Shown here one piece after another: positions 1-9,888 of a DNA stretch of 64,000 bases. Location of the stretch: NCBI RefSeq assembly GCF_020520425.1, contig NC_079488.1, forward strand, positions 23,500,247 to 23,564,246, written 5' to 3'. The position numbers and the translations under genes were made by a program. Within the stretch, counting starts at the first letter, position 1. Each line of letters begins with the position of its first letter. Under the pieces are notes generated by a model. The model searched no databases, was not told the origin of the DNA, and was given only the letters and a program-made list of their open reading frames with translations. Source of the DNA: Spinacia oleracea (Eukaryota > Streptophyta > Magnoliopsida > Caryophyllales > Amaranthaceae).

Positions 1-571
1 AAAGATCTTTACGATTTGGAATACGTACGTGTCCAAAATATGAAAATTTTGACTGTAAATTCTCACTATTATATACATCAAAATGTTACATGTAAGATCT
101 TGTTAGATTGGTCTCGGTATGTATTTTCATAATATCAAGTTTTTATAATTTTTTCCCATACGAAATTGGATATATTAGTACTTAAATATTGCATTGGAGT
201 CCGTGCAAATAGTAACTGTAAAGAACTTTCTGAAACGGAGGTAGTATGAGTGTTCTAAATTTGATAGTAAATTTGTTGAGGTTTAATAATTTATGATTCA
301 AATATGTTCTAAATTTGCAACAAAACATTAATTTGACATGTTTTAAAATTAAAATTTAAAACATAAATTTTGTAAACATTAATTTGACATTAGTTAAAAA
401 AAAGTTTTGGCAAATTTAGCAATTATTTGCCAAAAAAAAAAATTAAAATTTAACGTACGAAGGTTGACTTGTGTAGACGGATGGAAGAAGTGGTGTACAA
501 TAAATTTTGTACACCGGAGTAATAGTTAACCTAAAATTCTTAAAAGTTACTTTTTATATATGTGAAGCTTA
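1..571. other. AT-rich intergenic DNA, no gene seen
   Basis: The stretch is AT-rich with poly(A)/poly(T) runs and stop codons in all frames. I see no domain, splice pattern or inverted repeat that would support a feature. Confidence 0.6.
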
Positions 572-573
572 TA

Positions 574-2316
574 CTCCCTCCGAATCTTAATGTTATTCCC
601 GTTTCCTTTTTTATTGTCCCAAAATAATCTTCCCATTTTTATTTTATTTCCTTTTTAATCTCTTCTTTGTAATTTTAACTTTGTAATTCTATTGGTTTAT
701 CAATAAAAAACCTTGTATTTTCTGTTAGGTTATGATACATATGACAATTCATAAATCATGCGGAAAAACCATAAAGCCAGGAAAGCATATTATTTACACA
801 TAATCATTTAGCATAGTTTAGATGCATACACTTTGTTGCGTGTCTTCCCTAGCTGCGCCCGAACCGAACAAGAACAAGTCTTTAGGACTCCAAGTGTCGT
901 CCCTCCGTAGATAGTCCACAGCACGTCCGGATCCGCCTTAAGCTTGACCAACTAGGATCGCCCTTAAGGTACTTAGAATTTTCGGCACATATAGGCAATT
1001 GTATGACTGAATTTTTGCTCTCAAAAATTACTTTGAATACTTGAATACTCGATATAAATTGTGAGCATTGATCACCTATTTATAGGGCATGGGTATCGGA
1101 TATTAGAATCCTACTAGGAAACGATTTAGTGAATCTGAATTAATCTAAAATTCAATCACTTAATTTATCTAGTAGACTTAGGAAATCAATCTTATACGAA
1201 TCCTAACCGATCAAGGTTTCGTACGCAAGCACAAACACACACGCAGGCGCAGCAGCCCACGAGGGGCGCCATGCGCGCGCGCGCGCGCTGAGCCCAGGCC
1301 CAGCAAGTGCTCGCAGCCCACGAGGGGGGCGCGCCTGCTGGCCTTGCTCTCGCGTTTGGGCTTTGCTTGCTTAGGTCGCGCGCGGGTTTTGCTAGGCGTT
1401 GGGCCTAGCTTCGTGCTAGGCCTTGCGTCTAGCAAGCTCGTCCGATGTTTATTCGTACGATACGCTTCCGATTAAATTCCCGGTTCCGGAATTCATTTCC
1501 GATACGAACAATATTTAATATTTCCGATTCCGGAATCAATTTCCGTTTCGAACAAATATTTAATATTTCCGTTTCCGAAATTATTTTCCGATTCCGATAA
1601 TATTTCCGATTCTGACAATATTTCCGTTTCCGGCAATATTTCCGATTCCGGCAATATTTCCATTTCCGATAATATTTTCCGATACGTACCATGTTTCCGT
1701 TTCCGGCAACATCTACGACTTGGATAATATTTATATTTCTGATACGATCCATATTTCCGTTTCCGGCAATATCATCGTTTCCGGAGTATTCATTTCTTGC
1801 CTGTGACGATCTCAGCTCCCACTGAAACCAAGATCCGTCGATTCCGAATATCCATAGATGGAGTATTTAATGCCATTAAATACTTGATCCGTTTACGTAC
1901 TATTTGTGTGACCCTACGGGTTCAGTCAAGAGTAAGCTGTGGATTAATATAATTAATTCCACTTGAACTGAAGCGGCCTCTAGTCAGGCATTCAGCTCAC
2001 TTGATCTCACTGAATTATTAACTTGTTAATTAATACTGAACCGCATTTATTAGACTTAACATTGAATGCATACTTGGACCAAGGGCATTATTTCCTTCAG
2101 TTTCATTGGCTGGTTTAAGTTTGGATGGAATAATGAGTTAACATTTTTAGTCCTTAAATTCTATTGGTTAACTATTTTGTTTTCTTGTGAAAATGGAATA
2201 AAAAAGCAACAATTTCCCATAAAACTACATTAATAATAGTTAATCTTATAATGTTTCTTTTTCCTTAATAACCGCGTAAAATGGCAAACGGGAATAACAT
2301 TTAGGTTCGGAGGGAG
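574..2316. mobile_element. Stowaway-type MITE split by a solo LTR
   Basis: The left end starts CTCCCTCCGAATCTTAATG and the right end, read in reverse, starts CTCCCTCCGAACCTAAATG. Both run on into a shared TTATTCCCGTTT. A TA dinucleotide flanks each end (572-573 and 2317-2318), which is the target duplication of Tc1/mariner-type Stowaway elements. Without the LTR inserted at 723-2099 the MITE would be about 360 bp and has no coding capacity. Seen directly: inverted ends and TA flanks. Inferred: the family name. Confidence 0.85.
723..2099 (-). mobile_element. Solo LTR of the window's Ty1/copia family
   Basis: It starts TGTTAGGTTATGATACATAT and ends ATTTCCTTCA, matching end to end the LTRs at 15365-16740 and 24509-25884 and nearly the same length (1,377 against 1,376 bp). 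In its own sense, on the minus strand, it runs TGAAGG...CCTAACA. No PBS, polypurine tract or coding sequence follows, so it is a solo LTR left by recombination between two LTRs. Flanks are TTTTC (718-722) and GTTTC (2100-2104), an imperfect 5-bp duplication. A TATAAATA box on the minus strand lies at 1077-1084. The segment around 1090-1400 is the part that differs most from the other copies. Confidence 0.9.
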
Positions 2317-2584
2317 TATATTTTTAGTGATAAATTTTTCATTTTAATAAAAAGTATTTCTTCAAAATCACTAGTAATGTATAAAATTAATCATTTAACT
2401 TTTAAAATGTTTATCTATATCAACCTTTTTTATAATTTAAAAGTTAATCAAAACATATTAAGTTACGAAAAACCTGGTAAAAGTTATTTTTAATTTGGTG
2501 TACAATAAATTTATTGTATGCCTAGTGCGTGCAAGATCTTTTAAGTGAATAATGCTTAAAGTTCATTTTTTAAAAGTGAACTAA

Positions 2585-2757
2585 ATGATGATAAGGGCGG
2601 AAAAATAAGTCCAGATAAGATAAGGTAATGAAAGATAAGTTGACCAAGTACAATTTATAAACAAAATATGTTTTGATAAGTTCAGATAAATTCAGTTAAG
2701 TTTAAGTAAGATGCGTTCATAAATAAAAGTGAAAATCAGGTGAATATAACGCACCTC
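2585..2757. repeat. Dispersed GATAAGTTCAG-rich repeat, copy 1
   Basis: The segment carries repeated GATAAGTTCAGATAA-like words, the string AAGTACAATTTATAA, and ends near AAATCAGGTGAATATAACGC. A closely related copy lies at 38788-38971 in the F-box intron and a looser one at 4047-4252. This looks like a short non-autonomous DNA element. I could not fix exact ends or a target duplication, so the boundaries are approximate. Confidence 0.5.
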
Positions 2758-3065
2758 TAATGAGAAAATTTGAGCTCTTTCCGGACTATGAATTTTAGTT
2801 GTTCATAACCACAATATGTTTTTCCAAAAATCCTGCGTAACTTGGTAAATCCATTCACTAGGTTATGCTGAGTTTTTTTTGGGACGGTTATAATGTTTAT
2901 AATTTTTTTCTTTCCACTACAAAAAAAAAAAAATTCTCTACTAGCATAAATGTTTGACATACCGCAAATTAAAACATATTTCATACGTATCAATAGAGTC
3001 GTTAGCAATCCCCATATAGAATGCAGGCTGGTGATTTCTACCAACGTAAAACTTTGATCATAGAA

Positions 3066-3245
3066 TTTTTTTTTTTTTGGTGTTACCACCCAGTTTACCC
3101 TTAGAGCTAATCCGGATTCGGGGCGAGTTATGGGTGGATAGGTTCCAGTCCCCTCCCAATTGTTGTTGCGGGGGGTCGAACACAATGTCCTCCCTACCAA
3201 ATTCAGCCTCAATTACCACTGTACCAACAAACAATTGGAGAAGAA
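3066..3245 (-). mobile_element. tRNA-derived SINE
   Basis: On the minus strand the element opens with a box A-like TTGGTACAGTGGTAATTG (near 3210-3228), followed about 40 bases later by a box B-like TGTTCGACCCC (near 3172-3184). It ends in a 13-base A run, seen as T on the plus strand at 3066-3078. An internal RNA polymerase III promoter plus a 3' A tail is the standard layout of a tRNA-derived plant SINE. A loose target duplication may be TTTGATCATAG on the left and TTTGGTTCATAG on the right (near 3255), so the exact head is uncertain. Confidence 0.7.
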
Positions 3246-4033
3246 CTTCCCTTTGGTTCATAGTTTGAGGTCTATAATATTGATTCTATATTAGTCCAAG
3301 GAATTATTAATTATGTTTCTAATCACCGTTTTGTTTCCAGAAGTTGCAAAAGTAACTCGGAACTCCCAATCCATTCGTTAGGTCGCTATATTTCTAAGAT
3401 AACTATAATCTAAATAATTTCATTTGTAAAACATTGTAATTAAATCCTTCATTAAATGTATATTTTTTTTATTTTTTAGGCGGTCATAATATTTATATTT
3501 TATCTTTTCATTTCTTATTAAATTTTCTACCTATATTATTTCTTAATATTCACGATAAACAAACAAACTTTTTACCATAAATTATGAATAACTTTGTTAC
3601 TGCGGTTAACAATATCCATGAATTCATGCAGATCAAGCCGTGATCCCAATACCATCAATAATATTCGGTATGTATTGGCCTATAAATTGAGATTCCCGCG
3701 AATAGAGTGGTTTCTAATATTTTCGTAGCTTAAAATTTTCATAGATTTCCCCCACTAATCTAATTTCCAAGAACATTTTAAGTAAGACATTTCTTATTTT
3801 CATGAGATCTAAGTTTCCAAAAGTAACTTAAATATGCAATTCATCAGAGCATATAACTTTATATTTTTTAAAGGCAGATACTCCATCTGTTTTACTAACT
3901 TTTACTCACTTTGTATTTATGGGATCAAACTTAAAAAATTTTGGAGCTTGTCTCGTAATTGTACTACCTTCCTTCCATAATGATCTTTACGATGAATAAT
4001 GCACAAATATTAAGACAAATATGATCAATTGTG
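3246..4033. other. Intergenic DNA, no gene seen
   Basis: AT-rich sequence with no persuasive open reading frame, no repeat ends and no splice pattern that I can support. Confidence 0.5.
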
Positions 4034-4046
4034 TACTCCCTCTGCA

Positions 4047-4252
4047 TTTAGGGTATGTTATGTTCAACTTATGTTCAAATATTCAGACAAAATAAGTTCA
4101 AATAATATAAGTTCAGATAAATAAGTTTTTTCCAGACATTTTTACACACAAATAAGTTTTTTTCAAATAAAATAATTTTTTTCAAATAAAATAGGTTCAG
4201 GCAAGTTAATATAATATAACTTCAGACAAAATAAGTCGAATAGAATAAGTCT
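4047..4252. repeat. Dispersed GATAAGTTCAG-like repeat inserted in a Stowaway
   Basis: It consists of many AAATAAGTTC/CAGATAAATAAG words, resembling the repeats at 2585-2757 and in the F-box intron. It interrupts the Stowaway left arm directly after CATTTA, since the arm continues with TTAATTAAAAGATACAC. The ends are placed from that interruption. Confidence 0.5.
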
Positions 4253-4349
4253 TAATTAAAAGATACACTTTGACCGACACGTAATGTGAAGATAGTGACT
4301 TGAATTTATTAAAATAACATGAAAGTGAGATAGTGGGTGAATTATTTAT

Positions 4350-4978
4350 GGGAAATTCTCCTAGGTGGCCATAAACTATTGCAAATTCTCAATGGTAGCC
4401 AAATATTTACCAAATCCTCTTAAATAGCATTAGTTTTTAAAATTTTCTCTATGGTAGCATTATTTTTGTAATTACCACCTAGTTATAAAATAATCAATAT
4501 TTTGTAACATTAGTAGTTTCGAAGCTAATGTTTTTTTTTGGTGATCAAGGGGGACACAGCCCCAAAAGGAAGAGCAAAAGCTAAAACAACTAAGAAAACA
4601 AAATGAACGAAAAGGCAAAACAGGAAAAGCAAACTACGAAATCAGAAACTGAAGTAAAAAACTAAGGGACTAGCTTGCGTCCAAGCCTCCTGCAATAGCT
4701 AACCCAAGGACCATACGGGGCCAAGAAACACCACTTTGATCCTCCAATAAAATGGCACGAAGGTCCTTCGGGACCGCCGAGAAGAGCACCATTTTTTTTT
4801 AATTGGGATTGCGAAGTGCGAACGGGTTAGTTTTATTTTATTTATTAAGTGGTAATTATAAAAAAAAATGCTACTACAGAGAAAAATTATAGAAGCAATG
4901 CTATATGGGAGGATTTGGCAAAAACTTTGCTACCATTGAGAATATGACAAAGTTCAGTGCTACCAAAGAGAATTTCCG
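4350..4978. mobile_element. Mutator-type MITE with long inverted repeats
   Basis: The left arm begins GGGAAATTCTCC and the right arm in reverse begins CGGAAATTCTCT. The two arms stay alignable for roughly 120 bases, sharing words such as ATTCTCAATGGTAGC and CCAAATCCTC. A perfect 9-bp direct repeat, ATTATTTAT, flanks the element (4341-4349 and 4979-4987). Nine-base duplications with long inverted ends are typical of Mutator-like elements. There is no transposase; the middle holds a LINE tail (4531-4801). Confidence 0.8.
4531..4801 (-). mobile_element. 5'-truncated LINE 3' end
   Basis: A T run at 4531-4539 marks the A tail of a minus-strand retrocopy. Just inside it, on the minus strand, is GGGGCTGTGTCCCCCTTGAT, which I recognise as the style of plant LINE 3' untranslated ends (T-rich, then a Leu/Phe-rich tail). 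No reverse transcriptase domain remains. The 5' limit near 4801 is where the arm of the host MITE resumes. No clean target duplication was found. Confidence 0.5.
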
Positions 4979-5157
4979 ATTATTTATTGTAGCAAATAGA
5001 TGATGTGAGTAAGTTAGGGACCACAAAAAGAACAGAAATATTAATATAACGTACTGGAAGTGGGTACAATGACATGCCAAAAAAAAGGAAAGTGTATCTT
5101 TTAATTAAATACGACCGATTATAAAAGTGTATCTTTTAATTAAATACGGAGGGAATA

Positions 5158-7257
5158 AAAATGGGTGGTTATAATAAAATATGGATAAAATAAGATATAT
5201 AGAGTGAAAAAGTGTTGGTGGATGTGTTTAAGAAAAAAAAATAGAGTAAGAAAAAAATGAGTGGGAAGATGTAACTTTTGCGGGGGTGAAACCGTGAGAC
5301 TGTGAGAGGGGTAAGTTGATATATTTTCATGTAACATTATGGAACGGACTAAAACGGAAAGAGTAATGATAATTTTGAAACGAAGGTAAACGGTAGTATA
5401 GAAAAAAGTGTCACGAGATGTCTTTTCAGATTTGTTTCGTTATATATTTTCAAAATATCAATTTTTTTTATAATACTTCGTATTGTGTATGTACTATTAT
5501 ATATTGAAAGATATGAGCGATTAAAGTAGTGCATTGAATACCGCGCAAAATATAAGTGGCCTGATAGAGCTTAGGAAAACAGAGGAAATAACAATTTGGT
5601 TTGTCATAGGAAACCATCAAATAAAATCCCAAATTAAATAAGAAATCATATTTATGAGACGTAATCCATCAATGTATGATGATTTTTTTTTGTCGGAATG
5701 TATGATGATTAAATGCACAACCTAATCCACTAATCCATCAATGTTGTTGATGCAATGTATTCATTGAAATGCTTGTACAAAATTTCCCAGAATGTCGATT
5801 TGAAGAACCCAACAATAACATCCTCTCTCCATAACCAAAAGATTAGATCGTGGGATTTTAGGGTGTAATTTTTATTCATTTTTTGCTGTATTTTTTTTTA
5901 GTAACTGTCTTCTAATATCTTTAAAGTCAACCTTCAAAAAAAATATATATTTAAAGTCAACTTAATGGATGGTTTAGATTAGTCTTATATTTTTGTATGG
6001 TTGAGATTCAATTAATTATAGTGGCTACCATTTTATTGTAGCTATTGTAAAATTGTCCCTAAATAAATTATCACAAATTTTCATTCATATTCCTATTCTT
6101 CTCATCTTCTCATTTCTTGAGAACCTTGTTGTTCTTCATAAGGTGATTATTTGTTGATTTAATCATTCACGTTTTTCAACTTATAAGTCCACTATAAATT
6201 TTTGTTAATTCCTTCTAATTTCCAACTTTTTTTTTCTGTTCTTGAAAATATTGTTGTTCTTTATGAGGTATGTTTTTTTGTCGATTCTATAATTATATCG
6301 AAAAACTTATCTGTCAGTCAATTTATTTCTGCAATTGTATAAATAATTTGGTGGGGTTGGGGTGATTAAGCTTTTAAAGGCATGCAATTATTTTCGTAGC
6401 AATATTTTCATAACAATGAGATGATGGAGAATTTGCAAATTCCAAGTTAGGCAGTTCTTTTAAGCTTCTCAAGAAAACATGTGATTATGAAGGAATGTTT
6501 AAGGAGGGTTGATTAGATGGGGTTTTGGAAGCGCGTAATAATGTACATCATGGCATTAGCATTAGCGGTTAGGTTGTGAATGCAATGACATTGTAAATTT
6601 GGGTATTAAATTGAAGATGCTATTTTGTCCGTCTTTGAATGATTTTTTTAGGTTCCACTACGAGAAGTTCCCACCACCTTCGGCAAGTCAACTAATATTC
6701 CGCGGGAGTTTGCATGAGTATCTTGATGGGCAGCATCCCTCCCAACAGAGGTTTTTTTTTCTATATAACGCACGAACCCAAGACCATGGTTAAAGACCAA
6801 AAGCTCTTTAAACACTCACATCAACCTCAGTTAGTGTTCGATCTTTAAATGATACCTCAAGCGGTGACAACTTTGGAGAGGAAAGGAAGATTGGCTGTCT
6901 TAAACTCTTGCTTAAAAGAGTGTTGACACATCGTATTCATATTATGTGTGATACTAAAGATGAATTAAGATCACATTTTTGTTTACTCGTGTAACATTGG
7001 TTTCTAATTTCACGATACATGCATATGCTTCCGTAATTCACAGCACGGAGTAGTGTATATATCAATATGTAAAACTGATGAAAACAAAAATATGCATATT
7101 TCATTGTTAATGTTCTCATGTTGTACTGGAAATATTTTTGTATGTTGTTTTACACTTTTACTCATTTAGTCAAATCCGGGATAATAAAATAGTAAATCAT
7201 CGCAAGTCAATGCAATTTTCTTTGTGTCATTCAGTCAATTATTTTTCCTTACACAAA
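5158..7257. other. Intergenic DNA, no gene recognised
   Basis: AT-rich sequence with short open frames only. Pieces resemble eroded MITEs, for example the CTAAAACGGAAAGAGTA string near 5350. A GC-richer patch at 6600-6800 has no domain I know. If the Helitron end at 7258-7288 is real, part of this stretch is probably the Helitron body, but I could not find its 5' end. Confidence 0.4.
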
Positions 7258-7288
7258 GCCCGTGCGTAGAACGGGCAAAAGAGCTAGT
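7258..7288 (+). mobile_element. Probable Helitron 3' terminus
   Basis: A GC-rich hairpin, GCCCGT (7258-7263) paired with ACGGGC (7271-7276), is followed seven bases later by CTAG (7284-7287) and then T. A hairpin just before CTRR, with insertion next to T, is the known 3' signature of plant Helitrons. No Rep/helicase coding sequence is visible upstream, so if real this is a non-autonomous copy of unknown length. Confidence 0.6.
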
Positions 7289-7359
7289 AAGTACTTAAAA
7301 AGTAAGGAAAATTTGAAGGTACTAGTTATTGTAATTTGGTTTGCAATTTTAGATTTTAC

Positions 7360-8163
7360 TTTTAAGTTGCTTAAATCAAACGCTTAAGCATTCAACATAA
7401 GTGTTTTTTAAAGGAAATTAATTCATTAATAAAGAATCATACAATATCTACAAGAGAAATATATATTTAACAAATGCATGACAAATTGAATCAAATAAAT
7501 GTCTCTTTTATTAAAACTACTGTCACTAAATAGATCTTGCACTGTAAAACGTCTCCCATATATAACGCTTGAACTTGCAGCATTTTCAGAGAGAGGGTCT
7601 AACAAATAACAAATTGTTGTAGCCGCGGGGATTTCCACTTGATTCATATGAATGTAGTAGGAATATTAATATATGTTGCGATCCCGCATAAAACTTTTCC
7701 AACGAACCAATTCTACATAAATCCACTACGAGTGAACGACAAACCAAACATACTAAAATTAACTCCACCATAGAGAGAAACTAACGAACAAGGACGAACT
7801 TCGCCTATATGGTGAAATTTTATTGAATTTAAAAGAGACAATAGCTGAATTAAATGAAAACAAAGGGTCAAAAATTGTCTAATTTCATCAGAAATTTGAC
7901 TATTTTGCCAAGTAAATAAACCCAAGAAAAGAAGAGAGGGAGAGAGGATGGGAGAGTGGCCAGAGAGAATATTTTCAACATTAGTTATAATTAACTATTT
8001 TCTAAACTTGTACAATAACTATGTTTTGAAGCTTGCAAGCAATTAATTATTTTTCTTTCCATTATTTGAGCAACATCTACAACTTTAGCATGAATTACAA
8101 GTCGGTCTCTACACAACCCATTTTTCCTTTAAACACAAAAAACTACACAGACCATTAAAGTTG
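7360..8163. other. Unrecognised sequence with short minus-strand frames
   Basis: Three short minus-strand frames (within 7426-7925) abut one another, one reading MNQVEIPAATTICYLLDPLS and continuing for about 50 residues. They could be eroded exons of a gene fragment, but I recognise no family, and conservative splice sites do not clearly join them. I do not call a gene here. Confidence 0.3.
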
Positions 8164-8171
8164 CTCATATC

Positions 8172-8765
8172 TAGGTTGTGCAAATGAGTCGAGACTCTCA
8201 ATAAATTACTCGGGTTCGGGCTCGGTTAAAACTCGTTCATGTTCGTTTATTTAATAAACGAGCGAGTTTAATCGAACAACTTTTGAAGCTCGTTTGATAA
8301 ACGAGCTTGAACATGAACATACATATGCTCGTTCATTTATGTTCATCAACAAGATTGTCTATTTGTGTTCATAGATCAAATTTTCCATATGTAATTGTAT
8401 GATCATAGATAAAAATCGAATTATGACTTTCATTTTAACTTCCAAAAAAAAAATCACAGAATGAAATATGTTGAATTTAAATGGCTAAATTAGTGCACAT
8501 TCAAAATTATGTTTTCAAATGGTTAAAGTTTAAAGTGCAAAGCTCGTTAAAGAGAGAGGCTTGTTTATGAACTCGGTTGGGTTAATAAACGAGACGTTCA
8601 TGAACCGTTCACGAACACAAAATCTCTTAAACGAATCGAGCTTGATCAGATTTTTGAGCTCGGTTGAAATCTCGTGTTCGGGTTCGAGCTCGCCTAAATT
8701 AAAGGAACGTTAACATGAACAGGGTAATACTCGGTTCGGTTCGTCTCGGCTCTGTTACACCCCTA
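8172..8765. mobile_element. hAT-type MITE
   Basis: The left end reads TAGGTTGTGCAAATGAGTCG and the right end in reverse reads TAGGGGTGTAACAGAGCCGA. A perfect 8-bp direct repeat, CTCATATC, lies outside both (8164-8171 and 8766-8773), which is the hAT duplication length. The interior is full of short palindromic words such as CGTTTATTTAATAAACG, so the two arms can fold back. It has no coding sequence. Confidence 0.85.
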
Positions 8766-8786
8766 CTCATATCGCCAAACTTTACT

Positions 8787-9074
8787 AAAGATGGTTGTGA
8801 GTCGGGCCGGCCAAGACTTGACCCGGCACGCAAAAGCCAGGCCCGATACCGACACAGTCTAACATGGATTCGAAGTTGTGGGCCATGGGCTGGTCCTGGG
8901 CCACATTTTTTGAGAAAAGCACGAGACGGCCTAACCCGATTCGACCCAACATGCCAAATCATACTACATTTAGTAAAATTAGGCACATGCACGACAACCC
9001 GACCCGATACAAAGCGATTTGGCGAGGTTCGGCCCATTTAGGCCACGACAATGTGTCGGTCCACAACCATCTTT
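8787..9074. mobile_element. GC-rich inverted-repeat element
   Basis: A perfect 13-bp terminal inverted repeat, AAAGATGGTTGTG at 8787-8799 and its complement at 9062-9074, bounds a GC-rich stretch with GGGCCGGCC and several CCCGA/GGCCC words. Open frames on both strands here come from base composition. Flanks AAACTTTA and AAACTTAC/AAACTTAA are similar but not identical, so the superfamily (hAT is my guess) is unsettled. Its right edge touches the target site of the large Mutator-like element. Confidence 0.6.
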
Positions 9075-9081
9075 AAACTTA

Positions 9082-9230
9082 CGGTTTTTTCATGAAATGC
9101 CCTTGAGGTTTAACGAAATGCACCAAATACACCCGCGTGTTTCGAATTACATAATATACCCCTATTTAAATTTACTTTGCACCAAATACCCTTAGACTTC
9201 ACGGCCGTTAGTGCTTCGTTAGTGTTATTT
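9082..9230. repeat. Left terminal inverted repeat of the Mutator-like shell
   Basis: This matches, in reverse, 34841 down to 34718 and then continues at 13060 down to about 13045, because the right arm is split by the old copia element. Shared words include ACGAAATGCACCAAATACAC, CCGCGTGTTT and AATATACCCCTATTT. Confidence 0.85.
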
Positions 9231-9328
9231 TACCTTTATACCCTTACTCATTCAATATTCTACACTGAACTTTAAAAAAAAAAAAACTCTCCTCTCTCTC
9301 CTCTCCTCTCCTGTTCCTAGACCCACTG

Positions 9329-9828
9329 TGTTAGAATCCAATAACCTTCCTTTACTTGTATTTCTCTTTTCTAATAGTTTTCTAGTCTTTAGAGAGAATT
9401 GTTATGTTACTGTAATTCCAGTGTTCAATGGCAAGTTTTAGCTAATTCAAAATAAACCTCTATGAGGGGTATGAACCAATACCTCTCATTAGAAGTTACC
9501 TTTGCTTAATCACTTGCGTTGTTGTGAGCCTTTATAGATATTGTGTTGTCGCATGTTTTTAAGCTTTCCAAGACCCATCAAAGTCTCCCGCAAAATAGAT
9601 ACACTCTCGTCGTCGGTCCCGCTTGTGCCTGATGTGCGCACACAAGCGCCTCGATCGACCCTCGACCCCCGCTCTTGTCGCCAATAGGCAAGAGTGCCCA
9701 TTCTAAAGCAAACACCCGCTTGTGCCCCGAGCCTTTAGATTCACTTTCCGCATAAGGCTTGCGCCCTTGCCGCCCCATAGGCAAGAGCGTGCCGCACGAT
9801 CCGGTGTCAAAACACACGGACCGTGACA
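9329..9828 (+). repeat. 5' LTR of the gypsy derivative
   Basis: 500 bp, TGTTAG...GACA, closely similar over its whole length to 11669-12164. Short substitutions and small indels separate the two, so this insertion is not very recent. Confidence 0.85.
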
Positions 9829-9830
9829 GT

Positions 9831-9843
9831 TGGTATCAGAGCC
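9831..9843 (+). other. Primer-binding site, initiator Met tRNA type
   Basis: TGGTATCAGAGCC lies two bases after the LTR end. It is the usual complement of the plant initiator tRNA(Met) 3' end and sets the reading sense of the element as plus. Confidence 0.85.
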
Positions 9844-9888
9844 AAGGTTTAAACCTAGGCATTGAGAGACCCGAGCAAGCAATCTGAG

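Larger units (their letters stand above)
4036..5155. mobile_element. Stowaway-type MITE with nested insertions
   Basis: The left end is CTCCCTCTGCATTTA and the right end in reverse is TTCCCTCCGTATTTA, each flanked by TA (4034-4035, 5156-5157). The inner sequence AATTAAAAGATACACTTT resumes at about 4253 on the left, after an insertion. It appears twice in reverse on the right (about 5088-5107 and 5123-5143). The element therefore hosts the repeat at 4047-4252 and the Mutator-type MITE at 4350-4978. Confidence 0.65.

Noticed and set aside
8715-9076. Frames of 70-112 residues on both strands
   Set aside because: They lie across the ends of two MITE-like elements with GC-rich inverted repeats and show no domain.
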